DNA of 64,000 nucleotides from an uncultured Eubacteriales bacterium (GCA_900545225.1 UQXZ01000003.1:62001-126000); one strand, 5' to 3'; counted from the first letter of the stretch, positions 25,274-35,390 are shown. Numbers and translations: made by a program. Notes: generated by a model from the letters alone, not told the origin.

Positions 25274-26662
25274 TTATTCGTATTCTGAAATCCTTTCTTC
25301 AATATCTACATATTCTTTGTGTTCGCCCACATATTTGTAAGCAGGTCTGATAATCTTGCCTGCATTTACAATCTGCTCAAGACGATGTGCACTCCATCCT
25401 GCAATACGTGCAATGGCAAACATTGGAGTAAACATTTCTTCAGGAATTCCAAGCATTGAATATACGAATCCGCTGTAGAAATCTACATTTGCACATACAG
25501 GCTTGAACATATGATGTCTTGCCTTAATAAGATCAGGAGATTCATTTTCAATCATCTCGTAAAGAGCAAATTCTTTTTCTCTACCCTTTTCAATAGAAAG
25601 CTTTCTTGCAAATTCCTTTAAGATAACCTTTCTTGGATCAGAAAGTGTATATACTGCATGACCCATACCATAGATGAGACCTGCGCCGTCAAATGCCTGC
25701 TTGTCTAAGATTTTACCTAAATATTCCTTAACTTCTTCAACGTCTTCCCAGTCAGAAACATTCTTCTTAATGTTATCAAACATATGATGAACCTGAAGGT
25801 TAGCACCACCATGTCTGAAGCCCTTTAAAGAAGCGATGGCAGCAGCAATTGCTGAATATGTATCTGTTCCTGATGAAGTAACAACTCGGTTAGTAAATGT
25901 TGAGTTGTTACCACCACCATGCTCTGCATGAGTAACAAGACAAATATCAAGAACTTCTGCTTCAAGTGGTGTAAACTTGCCATCTTCACGAAGCATGTAA
26001 AGGATGTTCTCAGCAACTGAGTAATCCTTTCTTGGATTCTTAATCATAAGAGTTCCATCCTTCTTGAAATGCATATATGACTGGTATGCATAACATGAAA
26101 TAAGCGGAAGCTTGCCGATTAACTGAAGTGACTGTCTGAGAACATTTCCTGCTGAAGTATTATCAGGATCCTCATCATAAGAATAAAGTGTAAGTACACT
26201 CTTCATAAGTGAGTTCATAAGGTTAGTAGTTGTAGCCTTCATGATTACGTCACGTACGAATGAACCTGAAAGTTCACTTAAATCATGTAAAACCTTAATG
26301 AAGCTGACAAGCTGATGCTTAGTAGGAAGTTCACCAAATAAAAGAAGATATGTAATCTCTTCAAATCTGAATCTGTGACCCTGGAACTTCTCTACGATAT
26401 CTCTGATTTCATAACCCTGATAATATAACTTACCATCTACAGGCATCTTCTTTCCGTTAACATTTTCAGTACCACTTACGTCTGAAATCTCTGTAAGGCC
26501 TGTAAGTACGCCTTCTCCGTTACTGTCTCTTAATCCTCTTTTTACGTCATACTCAATATAGAGATTAGGATTTATCTTATTTGTATCGAGACATTCCTGA
26601 AGCAATTTTTGAAATAACTCCTTATTATCTGGTGTAATCTGCATCATCTGTTCGTTATTCAA
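25274..26662 (-). CDS. gltA: Citrate synthase
   Basis: Condenses oxaloacetate and acetyl-CoA to citrate. The family blocks are HAEHGGGNNSTFTNRV with the substrate-binding His, GMGHAVYTLSDPR with the second His, and VDFYSGFVYSMLGIP with the catalytic Asp. The length of 462 residues is long for the type, with a 60-residue N-terminal extension. The start is TTG 26662, since AAGGAGG stands 9 bases upstream and no ATG is close. It lies 27 bases upstream of aroA. In a clostridium it probably works with the aconitase-family hydratase at 33-35 kb to make 2-oxoglutarate for glutamate. Confidence 0.95.
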   Translation of the reverse strand: MNNEQMMQITPDNKELFQKLLQECLDTNKINPNLYIEYDVKRGLRDSNGEGVLTGLTEISDVSGTENVNGKKMPVDGKLYYQGYEIRDIVEKFQGHRFRFEEITYLLLFGELPTKHQLVSFIKVLHDLSELSGSFVRDVIMKATTTNLMNSLMKSVLTLYSYDEDPDNTSAGNVLRQSLQLIGKLPLISCYAYQSYMHFKKDGTLMIKNPRKDYSVAENILYMLREDGKFTPLEAEVLDICLVTHAEHGGGNNSTFTNRVVTSSGTDTYSAIAAAIASLKGFRHGGANLQVHHMFDNIKKNVSDWEDVEEVKEYLGKILDKQAFDGAGLIYGMGHAVYTLSDPRKVILKEFARKLSIEKGREKEFALYEMIENESPDLIKARHHMFKPVCANVDFYSGFVYSMLGIPEEMFTPMFAIARIAGWSAHRLEQIVNAGKIIRPAYKYVGEHKEYVDIEERISEYE

Positions 26663-26796
26663 TTATAATTACCTCCTTAGGAAAAATTTAAGAATAAAAA
26701 TAAATGCTTTTTCAAATAGTATATGTGTGTTTATTTTAGCAAAAATATCGTGTTTTTTCTACATATTTTTCATTTGTTAAGCATATAGCACGGGCT

Positions 26797-27666
26797 TTAT
26801 TTACACTCTTCCGCTATCTTTGATATGGATTTTAATCTGTGATTAACACCTGATCTTCCGATTGGCGGATTGTGTAACATACCTAAATCATTTAAGCTGG
26901 CATCCGGATTTTCCAGTCTGAGCATGGCAGTCTCAAGAAGAGATGATGGTAACGCATCAAGCCCGACAGTATCCCTTATAGTCTCAATATCTGCAATCTG
27001 CTTCATTGCTGCCGCAACCGTCTTATTGAGATTGGCTGTTTCGCAATTAACCTTTCTGTTAATGTCATTTCTTACGCTTTTAAGAATCATGGCGTTATAA
27101 AATTCCATTTGAGAAACGGGAGCACCCAGGATATTTAAAACATCCGCTATTTCAGAGCTGTCCTTGAGATAAACCACATAGTGGCCCTTTCTTTCCATAA
27201 GCTTTGCATCTATTCCGAATACAAATATTATATCCTTTATGACTCCTGCAAATTTTTCAGATACGGAGGAAATTTCAAAGTGATATGCACCTTCCGGAGT
27301 ATTTACGGAGCCGTTGCATAAAAATGCCCCTCGTAAAAACGCCTTCTTGCAACATGATGACTTAATCAGTGTCAGGTATACATCCTGAATGTCCGCAGTC
27401 ATCCTGAGTCCTTCTCCGATTCTGATAAAGTCATCTTCCGGTATCATCATTGGAGATTTATTAATGACTTCAATGTCAAAGAGTTCCTTGAGAAGCTTTG
27501 CAATAACATCAATAACTATATTGTTGTCTGAGGTTATTCTTAAAACATCCACATCCGGTTCACCTGTACAGGCAATCATTGCTGCAAGCTGTGCCATTTT
27601 ACAATGAATGGCAGTTCCTTCCGTAACAGCTTCTAATTCTTGTTTCACTTTTCTGGAAAATGACAT
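26797..27666 (-). CDS. whiA: DNA-binding protein WhiA
   Basis: WhiA (289 residues) combines a LAGLIDADG-like N-terminal domain with a C-terminal helix-turn-helix. The start MSFSRKVKQELEAV, the CCKKAFLRGAFLCNGSVNTPEG block, and the C-terminal NPDASLNDLGMLHNPPIGRSGVNHRL in outline are all family hallmarks. It is linked to cell division and growth control in Firmicutes. It overlaps murB by one base (TAATG). The usual neighbours rapZ and yvcK are not between murB and whiA here. Confidence 0.95.
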   Translation of the reverse strand: MSFSRKVKQELEAVTEGTAIHCKMAQLAAMIACTGEPDVDVLRITSDNNIVIDVIAKLLKELFDIEVINKSPMMIPEDDFIRIGEGLRMTADIQDVYLTLIKSSCCKKAFLRGAFLCNGSVNTPEGAYHFEISSVSEKFAGVIKDIIFVFGIDAKLMERKGHYVVYLKDSSEIADVLNILGAPVSQMEFYNAMILKSVRNDINRKVNCETANLNKTVAAAMKQIADIETIRDTVGLDALPSSLLETAMLRLENPDASLNDLGMLHNPPIGRSGVNHRLKSISKIAEECK

Positions 27667-28628
27667 TAAAATCCCAACCTTTTCACTTCTGTCTCCAACT
27701 TAATATTATTACGCTTCAACACTTCTTCCTGTGCATGAGTAATAACATTTACAACATCCTCTGCAGTAGCATTTCCCGTATTAATAACAAATCCGGCATG
27801 CTTTACGGAAATCTGAGCTCCTCCGCACTGATATCCTCTGAGTCTGGCTTCATCAATAAGCTGTCCTGCAAAATATCCCTCCGGTCTTTTAAATGTACTT
27901 CCGGCACTTGGATATTCCAATGGCTGTTTGCTTTTTCTTCTCTCTGTAAAATCAGCAATTAAAGCCTTTATTTCTTCAGGATTACCCTTTTTCATTTTTA
28001 ATACGACACTTGATACGATATATCCGTTCTTTTCAATATTACTTGTTCTGTATCCAAGTTCTAATTCTTCAGGAGTTAACTCTAAAATACCATTCTCTTT
28101 TGTAATTACTCTTGCATAAAGTAATACATCAGAAATTGTTCCACCGTATGCTCCTGCATTCATTACAACGGCACCGCCGATAGTTCCCGGAATACCTCCA
28201 AGGCACTCGAATCCTGTAAGAGACTGGTCAACCATAAATTTGCCAACCTTTAACATTCTTGTTCCTGCAAGCGCTTTAACAAATGTATATTCATCCTTAT
28301 CTTCACACTGGATTCTGATATCAGCCGGATCAACTAATTCAATACCTGCGTAGTCGTCAAGAAGCTCAATAATAACTCCATCATATCCGTTGTCAGATAC
28401 AAGAAGGTTACTACCGTTACCGATAACGTAATAATCAACATTGTTATCTCTTAAAAGCTCTGTCATTAACATAATCTCATCTTCAGATGAAATCTGCACA
28501 AGAATCTTTGCATTTCCGCCTATTTTAAATGTTGTATGTCGGCTCATTGCCTCGTCTACCAAAACTCTGTCTTTTCCGACAATGGCTGTGAGCTTCTCTG
28601 CCATGTTAAGTTTTAACTCGTCAGTCAT
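27666..28628 (-). CDS. murB: UDP-N-acetylenolpyruvoylglucosamine reductase
   Basis: FAD enzyme of peptidoglycan precursor synthesis, making UDP-MurNAc. The FAD-binding part has TTFKIGGNAKILV, YVIGNGSNLLVSD and FECLGGIPGTIGGAVVMNAGAYGG in outline; the catalytic region has YPSAGSTFKRPEGYFAGQLIDEA. With 320 residues it is the short type II form usual in Gram-positives. It lies between hprK (9-base gap) and whiA (1-base overlap) in a tight operon. Confidence 0.97.
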   Translation of the reverse strand: MTDELKLNMAEKLTAIVGKDRVLVDEAMSRHTTFKIGGNAKILVQISSEDEIMLMTELLRDNNVDYYVIGNGSNLLVSDNGYDGVIIELLDDYAGIELVDPADIRIQCEDKDEYTFVKALAGTRMLKVGKFMVDQSLTGFECLGGIPGTIGGAVVMNAGAYGGTISDVLLYARVITKENGILELTPEELELGYRTSNIEKNGYIVSSVVLKMKKGNPEEIKALIADFTERRKSKQPLEYPSAGSTFKRPEGYFAGQLIDEARLRGYQCGGAQISVKHAGFVINTGNATAEDVVNVITHAQEEVLKRNNIKLETEVKRLGF

Positions 28629-28637
28629 ATTAACCTC

Positions 28638-29642
28638 TTAATCCAATTTCTCCCAGTTATCGACGAAATTATCGACAACATCCTCATCCTCGTCTTCTTC
28701 CAAATCTCTCTCGAGCTGCTGCTTTGTGATTTTTTCGTACAGTCTCTGAGCTGTATTATATCCCATCTGCTCCTGTCTGTGGTTTACGGCAGCAGTTTCA
28801 ACAATAACAGCAATATTTCTTCCCGGTCTTACAGGAAGATTATATGTAACGATCTTATTTCCCAGATATTCGTTATATTCTCTGTTAAGCCCCATTCTTT
28901 CATATGTTTTCTTTTCATCCCACTCTTCAAGATGAACTTCCATATCAATCTGCTGGGTATCCTTTACACTCTCTACGCCGAATATTTCTTTTACATCTAT
29001 GATTCCTATACCTCTGAGTTCAATAAGATGCTTAGTTAATTCCGGAGATTTTCCCACAAGAGTTTCGTCACTTACCTTTTTAATTATAACTGCATCATCA
29101 GTTACAAGTCTGTGTCCTCTTACAATGAGTTCAAGAGCCGCCTCACTTTTTCCGATTCCGCTCTCGCCCGTAATAAGAACACCTTCACCATTTACGTCAA
29201 CAAGAACGCCGTGAACTGTAATTGAAGGCGCAAGCTGTACCTTTAACCATCTGATAATTTCGGCAATAAATGCTGATGTAGAACCTGCAGTTTGCATTAA
29301 AGGAACACCCATTTCAGATGCAAATTCAATTATTCCCTCATCAGGACGTATGTCTCTGCAGAATACGATACCAGGAACCCTGTGCTCTATAATGCTTTTA
29401 AATCTGCTTATTCTGTCCTCTTTTGAAAGTCGCTTGTAATATGCTCTTTCTACCTGTCCGATTACCTGCATTCTTTCATTATCGAACCCGTCAAAGAATC
29501 CGGTAAGCTGCAACGCAGGTCTGTTAACCTCCGGAGCAGTAAGATATTTTTTTGATAAGTTAATGTCAGGTGTCAGATTTGTGAGTTTCATTTTTTCAGC
29601 CACAACTGACAATTTAATTCTTTTTTCTTCACTATCCCCCAT
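28638..29642 (-). CDS. hprK: HPr kinase/phosphorylase
   Basis: Phosphorylates HPr on serine to trigger carbon catabolite repression through CcpA. The Walker A motif GESGIGKS is at residues 159-166, the catalytic His in TVHGVLVDV at 144, and the family signature LIELRGIGIIDVKEIFG near 206. A 25-residue acidic tail (DLEEDEDEDVV) extends past the usual end. It is cotranscribed with the CvpA-family gene upstream and with murB and whiA downstream. Confidence 0.97.
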   Translation of the reverse strand: MGDSEEKRIKLSVVAEKMKLTNLTPDINLSKKYLTAPEVNRPALQLTGFFDGFDNERMQVIGQVERAYYKRLSKEDRISRFKSIIEHRVPGIVFCRDIRPDEGIIEFASEMGVPLMQTAGSTSAFIAEIIRWLKVQLAPSITVHGVLVDVNGEGVLITGESGIGKSEAALELIVRGHRLVTDDAVIIKKVSDETLVGKSPELTKHLIELRGIGIIDVKEIFGVESVKDTQQIDMEVHLEEWDEKKTYERMGLNREYNEYLGNKIVTYNLPVRPGRNIAVIVETAAVNHRQEQMGYNTAQRLYEKITKQQLERDLEEDEDEDVVDNFVDNWEKLD

Positions 29643-29670
29643 TACAATATCCTTTCCCGGTCAAACACAA

Positions 29671-30459
29671 TTACGCAAATCCCAACAATTTCATTATCAG
29701 GTTGTTGTTATATATAAATGATAAAAATGCATCGCTGTTTATTTGTTCAAAGCAGCTCATTCCAAATGCTGTTCCTGCAAATAATGTGAGCACCATAAAT
29801 CCAAGCCAGACTATCAGCAATCCTTCAAATATGCCTATGGCAAATCCACCTATTCTGTTAATGGTGGACAGGCCCGGTAATCTTGAAAATACATTTAATA
29901 TTCTAAATATAATCCAGAATATTATTTCCAGAATAATAAACAATATAATAAAGATTATAACAACGTAAATAATCCAGGAAAGCTTCTGTGAAAATGTGTG
30001 GATAACAGTGTCTTTAACAGTCCTTCCTGCTTTAATATTTTCATTTACATCTTCTGCCGTAACCTTAAGGTTATCCTTCACAAGAGGAGGAAGGAAATAT
30101 CCGTCAATATTGGCATTTAATGCAGTGGCAATCAGAGTTGAATTAGACTCTAAAGCCGGCACATACTCTGCACTTATAGTCATTTCAGAATCTATATTCA
30201 TCAGTGCAAATGATGAGTCTATTTTGTTATTAAGATTTTTATTATCCTTAACCGTATCATATACAAATCCGTCTATGCCGTCATACATTCCCGTATTGGC
30301 CTTTAAACCATTGGCAACGGGCACGGTTATAAAACCTGCAATAAGAATACAGGCTATAAGGGTTACTATGGAAAATAATATTTTAAATAATCCCTTAAAG
30401 GCACCTTTTATTCCTAAAAGTGCCAATACAATTATTACAACGATAAGTACGGGGTTCAT
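29671..30459 (-). CDS. CvpA family membrane protein
   Basis: 262 residues. The N-terminal two membrane segments (VLIVVIIVLALLGIKGAFKGL and the next) follow the CvpA pattern, with the Lys-Gly-rich turn. A soluble segment of about 90 residues is inserted, then two to three further segments (WIIYVVIIFIILFIILEIIFW and GIFEGLLIVWLGFMVL). CvpA proteins are tied to envelope stress and, in Bacillus, YshB has no fixed role. It is the likely first gene of the cvpA-hprK-murB-whiA operon. Confidence 0.8.
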   Translation of the reverse strand: MNPVLIVVIIVLALLGIKGAFKGLFKILFSIVTLIACILIAGFITVPVANGLKANTGMYDGIDGFVYDTVKDNKNLNNKIDSSFALMNIDSEMTISAEYVPALESNSTLIATALNANIDGYFLPPLVKDNLKVTAEDVNENIKAGRTVKDTVIHTFSQKLSWIIYVVIIFIILFIILEIIFWIIFRILNVFSRLPGLSTINRIGGFAIGIFEGLLIVWLGFMVLTLFAGTAFGMSCFEQINSDAFLSFIYNNNLIMKLLGFA

Positions 30460-30637
30460 AGCCTCTCCTTAGTGACAGCTGATATTTTAATACTATACAT
30501 TATCAATATCAGCAGGTTATTCGATGTCGCTTAAACATTCAATATATCTAGATATATATAAATGAAATTTATAATAGTTTATTTACTCTGTGATAAACAT
30601 GCCATTTCAATTTTACATATTTATATTTTACAATAAA

Positions 30638-30683
30638 ACAAACACAGTGACAGGATTAATATAAAACATCCAGCACTGTGTTT
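30638..30683 (-). terminator. Rho-independent terminator of the DUF5711 gene
   Basis: AAACACAGTG (minus strand, 30683-30674) pairs with CACTGTGTTT (30649-30640), and TGTTTTATTG follows. It lies just past the stop codon of the propeller gene at 30699. Confidence 0.8.
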
Positions 30684-30698
30684 ATTTATCAATGCACT

Positions 30699-31895
30699 TT
30701 AAGTCAATCTGACTCTGGAAATAAATCTATCATCTACAAGATAATATTTTCCTCTTTTACCAGTAGAAATAAAGGCTGTAACTGTTCCGTCAATTGTCTG
30801 TTTAGTAACAAACTTTCCACTGAGATTCATAATTGCAAAATTAGAACCTCCGTACATAAGAACGGTATTTCCATCGAAGTTATATGTAGTGTAAGTAGTA
30901 TCGTAATTTACATCTGACAGTTTTCCGCCGTTAGAGTTAAATATTTTAATATTATATGGATCGTCTTCATTTCCTGTTTCAGAAACTATACCTACATTTC
31001 CTGAAGTGTAAAACACATTCTGTATCTTAGAATCTAAAGCTATTTTCTCTCCTGCTGAAGGTGTTGCACCGACAGTATAATATCTGAGTGAATCCTCAGA
31101 CACTGCTATTGCCGTATTATTTGATAAAAATGCAACATGACCTACAAGCTTTCCGTCAAAGTCACTGTATGCTCCAACAACTCTTGAATCCTTACTGTTG
31201 GCATCACCACTGAAGTTATAGAATACAAGATTTGAAACAACATTAGATTCACTTGTTTTTGCATATGCAACAATGAGCTTTGTTGAATCATTGGAAATAG
31301 CAATATCAACAGGGTAACCATCACCGGTAATATTGGTTCTGATTGAATAAATGAGGGAAGAATCGCTTCCGTACATATTGATATAATTATCAGCATTTGA
31401 CTGCATTACAACACCAACTATTCCGGTGCTCGCAGCTTCAACATTTAAGATATTATATTCAGTATTGATGCGGCCGACTTCGCCCTTTTCATTTAACATT
31501 ACAACCGTATTACCGCCTACATCTCCGATAACAAGATTGTTATCTTTCTGATGGATTGTAGGATTCTGCATTGAGTATGACACATTCCACTGCTGCTCAC
31601 CTGCACTGGTTACAAACGCGGCACCTGATGAACCATATCTTATATAACCATTGTTGTATGGGACAAACTCCGTATTTGTATCACTCTCTCTACTCCATGA
31701 TTCTTCGATTTTATATGATCCGTATGTCATGTTGAATATTGTGAAAAATGTTATAAGCGCAACAGCAGCTCCAACAATAATCATGAACATTATTTTAAGC
31801 TTTCTGTTTTTCTTACGCTTTTTTCTCTTTATTCTGACTCTCTCAAGATCATCAACCTTTTTCTCGTCTGCATCAGACGCATTTTTAGCAGCCAT
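30699..31895 (-). CDS. Membrane-anchored beta-propeller protein (DUF5711 type)
   Basis: 398 residues. A strongly basic cytosolic N-terminus (RVRIKRKKRKKNRKLK) precedes one membrane segment (IMFMIIVGAAVALITFFTIFNM), after which the protein is extracytoplasmic. The rest alternates short strands and turns in a repeated pattern (YIRYGSSGAAFVTSAG, NNLVIGDVGGNTVVMLNEKG), consistent with the DUF5711 propeller family common in Lachnospiraceae. The function is unknown. It follows the coiled-coil membrane protein gene by 11 bases and ends the pair. Confidence 0.75.
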   Translation of the reverse strand: MAAKNASDADEKKVDDLERVRIKRKKRKKNRKLKIMFMIIVGAAVALITFFTIFNMTYGSYKIEESWSRESDTNTEFVPYNNGYIRYGSSGAAFVTSAGEQQWNVSYSMQNPTIHQKDNNLVIGDVGGNTVVMLNEKGEVGRINTEYNILNVEAASTGIVGVVMQSNADNYINMYGSDSSLIYSIRTNITGDGYPVDIAISNDSTKLIVAYAKTSESNVVSNLVFYNFSGDANSKDSRVVGAYSDFDGKLVGHVAFLSNNTAIAVSEDSLRYYTVGATPSAGEKIALDSKIQNVFYTSGNVGIVSETGNEDDPYNIKIFNSNGGKLSDVNYDTTYTTYNFDGNTVLMYGGSNFAIMNLSGKFVTKQTIDGTVTAFISTGKRGKYYLVDDRFISRVRLT

Positions 31896-31906
31896 ATAGA
31901 GTCCCC

Positions 31907-32992
31907 TTAAATGTTGTTATATACATCGATTGCACCGCCGATTGTTTTAGCATCACCATTTCTCATAATCTGCTCTAATCTCTTTAACTGCGGTATTGTA
32001 ACGAAGTCCTGACCTAAATATGCCTCGTAGTTTGAAGATATAAATGCTCTCTTCGCCTTAAGTTCAGCAGCAAGATTATCTGCCTCGGCTCTCTTATTCT
32101 TAATATCTTCAAGAAGAGTTTCAATTGCAGGTTTTCTTACATCTTCTATACTCTTAATAATCTGCGGTCTTACATTCTTATTAAAATCTTCAAGTGCTGA
32201 AGCTCTTTCAGCTTCTGTTTTTCTGATATCAGCTGAAACTGCATCAATCTCGTCATCAAATTCTCCAAGATTATACATAGTTTCACTTGTATCTGATCTG
32301 ATACCCTTTTTAATCTTATTAATAATACCCTTGTTAGATTCTATTTCGTCGGCAATCTTACGTCCCTTTTTAATTACTTCGTAATGCTTGAGTAATGTTA
32401 CATTTCTTATACCTCTGAAAATTGTTATACCAAATATTGCTACAATACATTCATACAGAATTATTCCCCATGCATGAATAGGTGTAAACACTGCCAATAA
32501 TTCCGGTATAACGGCAAATACACCAAACATTATTGCTAAGAAAATGATGTAGTCTGAAAAGCTCTGTGGATAAATAAATGCATAAAACAATTTATTTGAG
32601 CAGAAAGAAGGGACTTTATCAGCTTTGAACATTTCCTTTCTCTTTCTGATAAGCTCTTCATTTGCCTTTTTTAAGTCAATTGTCTCATCGTGTATTCTGT
32701 CTCGCATTCCTGCTTCTTTAGCCTTTTCTCTTTCGGCTTTTACACTTTTGAGCTTGGCTTTTTCATCCTTGAGAGTTTTGTCATAACCCTCGCAGATAGC
32801 CTTTTCACCACTCTGAAGCTTACTATTTACTTCATCTGTCAGTTCTTTTTTAAGAACGTCGCTCTTCTTGACCAGATTGTCGATTTCGTCAAGAATTTCC
32901 TCGTGTTTTCTTGCACTAAGGGAGTAGGAATTAACATCAACAATGATGTTCTCCAAAGTGTCTAAATCACCGTTTAATATATTAGTTGACAT
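31907..32992 (-). CDS. Coiled-coil membrane protein of unknown function
   Basis: 361 residues. The first 130 residues are a long charged coiled coil (Lys/Glu-rich, KDEKAKLKSVKAEREKAKE), then two close membrane segments near residues 148-190 (YIIFLAIMFGVFAVI, then AWGIILYECIVAIFGITIF), then a second coiled coil to about residue 340. The hairpin of two segments with both arms cytosolic resembles membrane-tethered scaffold proteins. No family is recognised. It is the first gene of a pair with the DUF5711 protein and starts behind GGGAGG. Confidence 0.75.
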   Translation of the reverse strand: MSTNILNGDLDTLENIIVDVNSYSLSARKHEEILDEIDNLVKKSDVLKKELTDEVNSKLQSGEKAICEGYDKTLKDEKAKLKSVKAEREKAKEAGMRDRIHDETIDLKKANEELIRKRKEMFKADKVPSFCSNKLFYAFIYPQSFSDYIIFLAIMFGVFAVIPELLAVFTPIHAWGIILYECIVAIFGITIFRGIRNVTLLKHYEVIKKGRKIADEIESNKGIINKIKKGIRSDTSETMYNLGEFDDEIDAVSADIRKTEAERASALEDFNKNVRPQIIKSIEDVRKPAIETLLEDIKNKRAEADNLAAELKAKRAFISSNYEAYLGQDFVTIPQLKRLEQIMRNGDAKTIGGAIDVYNNI

Positions 32993-33045
32993 GATAACCT
33001 CCCTTTTTATTTATTCATTATTTCAATTCCTCATATTAGCAACAA

Positions 33046-33092
33046 TAAGGGGTTATGCCTATGCAATAACCTGCTTATGCGATAACCCCTTG
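33046..33092 (-). terminator. Rho-independent terminator of the hydratase gene
   Basis: On the minus strand AAGGGGTTATCGCAT pairs with ATGCATAACCCCTT-like sequence (AAGGGGTTAT against ATAACCCCTT exactly) and ATTGTTGC follows. It sits 20 bases after the stop of the aconitase-family gene. Confidence 0.75.
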
Positions 33093-33110
33093 TCTGTTTA
33101 TATATAGGAA

Positions 33111-35390
33111 TTAGTGATTCTTATAGTAGTTGATTAAGCAGCCATCAAGAATAATCTGTCTCTCATCCTCTGTCAAACGACCTGTTTCAAGTTCAAATTC
33201 TTTCATGTCTTTGTTTACAACATAAGCTGTAATCTTTTCTCCGCCATTTGCAATCATTTCTCTGATTCCAGGAATGAAAATGTAATCACCATTTTCAAAT
33301 GGAAGATCACCTTCCTTGATTATAAATGGAATCATTCCCCAGTTAATAAGGTTAGAACGATATCTCTTTGTTGCATAATCATTTGCAATATTAGCCCATC
33401 CGCCTAATACCTTCTGGCATGAAGCAGCCTGTTCTCTGGCTGAACCGTCACCAGGCTTAACAGCGAAGATTGTACTTCCCATACCTGTGTCATGCTTGCT
33501 GTTACCAAATTTATCCTTGCATGCATGCATAATAGGCTTGATTTCTGGGAATACAGTACCTACGCACTCACCTGATTCTCTTGCCTTCTCTGCTGTCTGA
33601 ACAGCCTTAGCTCTTGCAACATATTCAGGGTCTTTTCTTGAAAGAGCAAACTCTGCAAGTGCTAAAGGATTAGAACGGTATGATGATGTCTCACCAGATG
33701 GAATAAGCTCATCTGTTGTTGTTACAGGATCATGGATCTCTGAAACAACCTTGATAAGTAAGTTCTCTGGAAGCTCAACCATTTCAGGCCAGTCCTTAAT
33801 GTTTGGTCCAAATCTTAATTCAACACTTGGATCTGCAACATTGTGACTGTCGAAGATTCTGTTCTCATAAATCTTGCTGTCGAAGTGGTATGTTGGCTTT
33901 GTATACTGTACATCAACTAAATCGGTAGCTGGTGTAAGAACACCCTTGTTAGCTGCTGTTGCTGCAATAGATCTTGCATCCATAAGAGCAACTGAAGCAA
34001 GCTGACCGTTCTGTGGCTTAGATCCCTCACGGCTAGGGAAGTTTCTTGTAGTATGTCTGATAGATAATGTGTCGTTAGCAGGTGTATCACCTGCACCGAA
34101 ACATGGACCACAGAATGCTGTCTTAACAATGGCACCTGTCTCCATAAGATCTGCCATTCTTCCGTTTCTTAATAATTCCATGTAAATTGGAGTACTTGAT
34201 GGATATACACTTAATGTAAATTCATCATCACCGATTGATGCACCTCTTAAGATATCAGCTGCATCACAGATATTTTCATATCCACCACCGGCACAACCTG
34301 CGATGATACCCTGATCAACCATAAGCTTACCGTCCTTAATCTTATTAACAAGATTAATCTGACTTCCGCCAAGGATAGCTTCTGACTTGATTTCACAGTC
34401 ACGAAGGATATCGCCAAGGTTAGCATTTAACTCTTCGATTGTGTATGTATTACTTGGATGGAATGGAAGCGCGATCATAGGTCTAACCTTTGATAAGTCA
34501 ATAGATACAACCCCATCATAGTATGCAACTGCACCAGGATTAAGCTCTTTGTAAGCATCTGCTCTTCCGTGCATTGCTAGGAATTCCTTAGTCTTATCGT
34601 CTGTTCTCCAGATTGATGAAAGACAGGCTGTCTCAGTTGTCATAACATCAACACCGATACGGTAATCCATTGAAAGGTTAGATACACCAGGTCCAACGAA
34701 TTCCATTACCTTGTTCTTTACGTAACCGTTGGCAAATACTTCACCAATGATAGCAAGAGCAATATCCTGAGGACCAACACCAGGCTGTGGTGCGCCTGTT
34801 AAGTAAATAGCGATAACTCCAGGCATCTTAATATCATAAGTTCTGCTTAAAAGCTGCTTAACGAGCTCAGGACCACCTTCACCCATAGCCATTGTTCCGA
34901 TAGCACCGTATCTTGTATGTGAATCAGAACCGAGAATCATCTTGCCACATTCAGCGAGCATTTCTCTTGCATACTGGTGAATAACTGCCTGATGAGGAGG
35001 AACGTAAACACCACCGTACTTCTTTGCTGCTGAAAGACCAAAGAGGTGATCATCTTCGTTAATTGTTCCGCCAACGGCACAAAGTGAGTTGTGGCAGTTT
35101 GTAAGAACGTATGGAATCGGGAACTTCTCAAGGCCTGAAGCTCTTGCTGTCTGAATGATACCTACAAATGTAATATCATGAGATGTAAGCTTATCGAACT
35201 TGATCTTAAGCTCATCCATGTTGCCTGATGTATTGTGTGATTCTAAAATCCCATAGGCAATTGTATTCTTCTTTGCTTCTTCTTTACCAATAGCACATTC
35301 GCCGGAAATACGCGCTGCATTTTCCGGAGTATCAAATACAAGCTCACTGCCATTTACCAAATATGCCCCTGTATTACTTAACTCAACCAT
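33111..35390 (-). CDS. Aconitase-family hydratase
   Basis: 759 residues with the aconitase fold. The Fe-S ligands are in AFCGPCFGAGDTPAN (paired Cys near residue 430) with a further Cys in GCAGGGYENI; SDSHTRYGAIGTMAMGEGG is the substrate region, and the C-terminal swivel domain carries NPLALAEFALSR and RYRSNLINWGMIPFII. This composition matches the YbhJ-like or 'hydratase' branch more than classical AcnA. It could supply citrate to isocitrate conversion together with citrate synthase at 25-26 kb, or act on another hydroxy acid. It forms a single-gene unit between its terminator and the HIT gene. Confidence 0.85.
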   Translation of the reverse strand: MVELSNTGAYLVNGSELVFDTPENAARISGECAIGKEEAKKNTIAYGILESHNTSGNMDELKIKFDKLTSHDITFVGIIQTARASGLEKFPIPYVLTNCHNSLCAVGGTINEDDHLFGLSAAKKYGGVYVPPHQAVIHQYAREMLAECGKMILGSDSHTRYGAIGTMAMGEGGPELVKQLLSRTYDIKMPGVIAIYLTGAPQPGVGPQDIALAIIGEVFANGYVKNKVMEFVGPGVSNLSMDYRIGVDVMTTETACLSSIWRTDDKTKEFLAMHGRADAYKELNPGAVAYYDGVVSIDLSKVRPMIALPFHPSNTYTIEELNANLGDILRDCEIKSEAILGGSQINLVNKIKDGKLMVDQGIIAGCAGGGYENICDAADILRGASIGDDEFTLSVYPSSTPIYMELLRNGRMADLMETGAIVKTAFCGPCFGAGDTPANDTLSIRHTTRNFPSREGSKPQNGQLASVALMDARSIAATAANKGVLTPATDLVDVQYTKPTYHFDSKIYENRIFDSHNVADPSVELRFGPNIKDWPEMVELPENLLIKVVSEIHDPVTTTDELIPSGETSSYRSNPLALAEFALSRKDPEYVARAKAVQTAEKARESGECVGTVFPEIKPIMHACKDKFGNSKHDTGMGSTIFAVKPGDGSAREQAASCQKVLGGWANIANDYATKRYRSNLINWGMIPFIIKEGDLPFENGDYIFIPGIREMIANGGEKITAYVVNKDMKEFELETGRLTEDERQIILDGCLINYYKNH

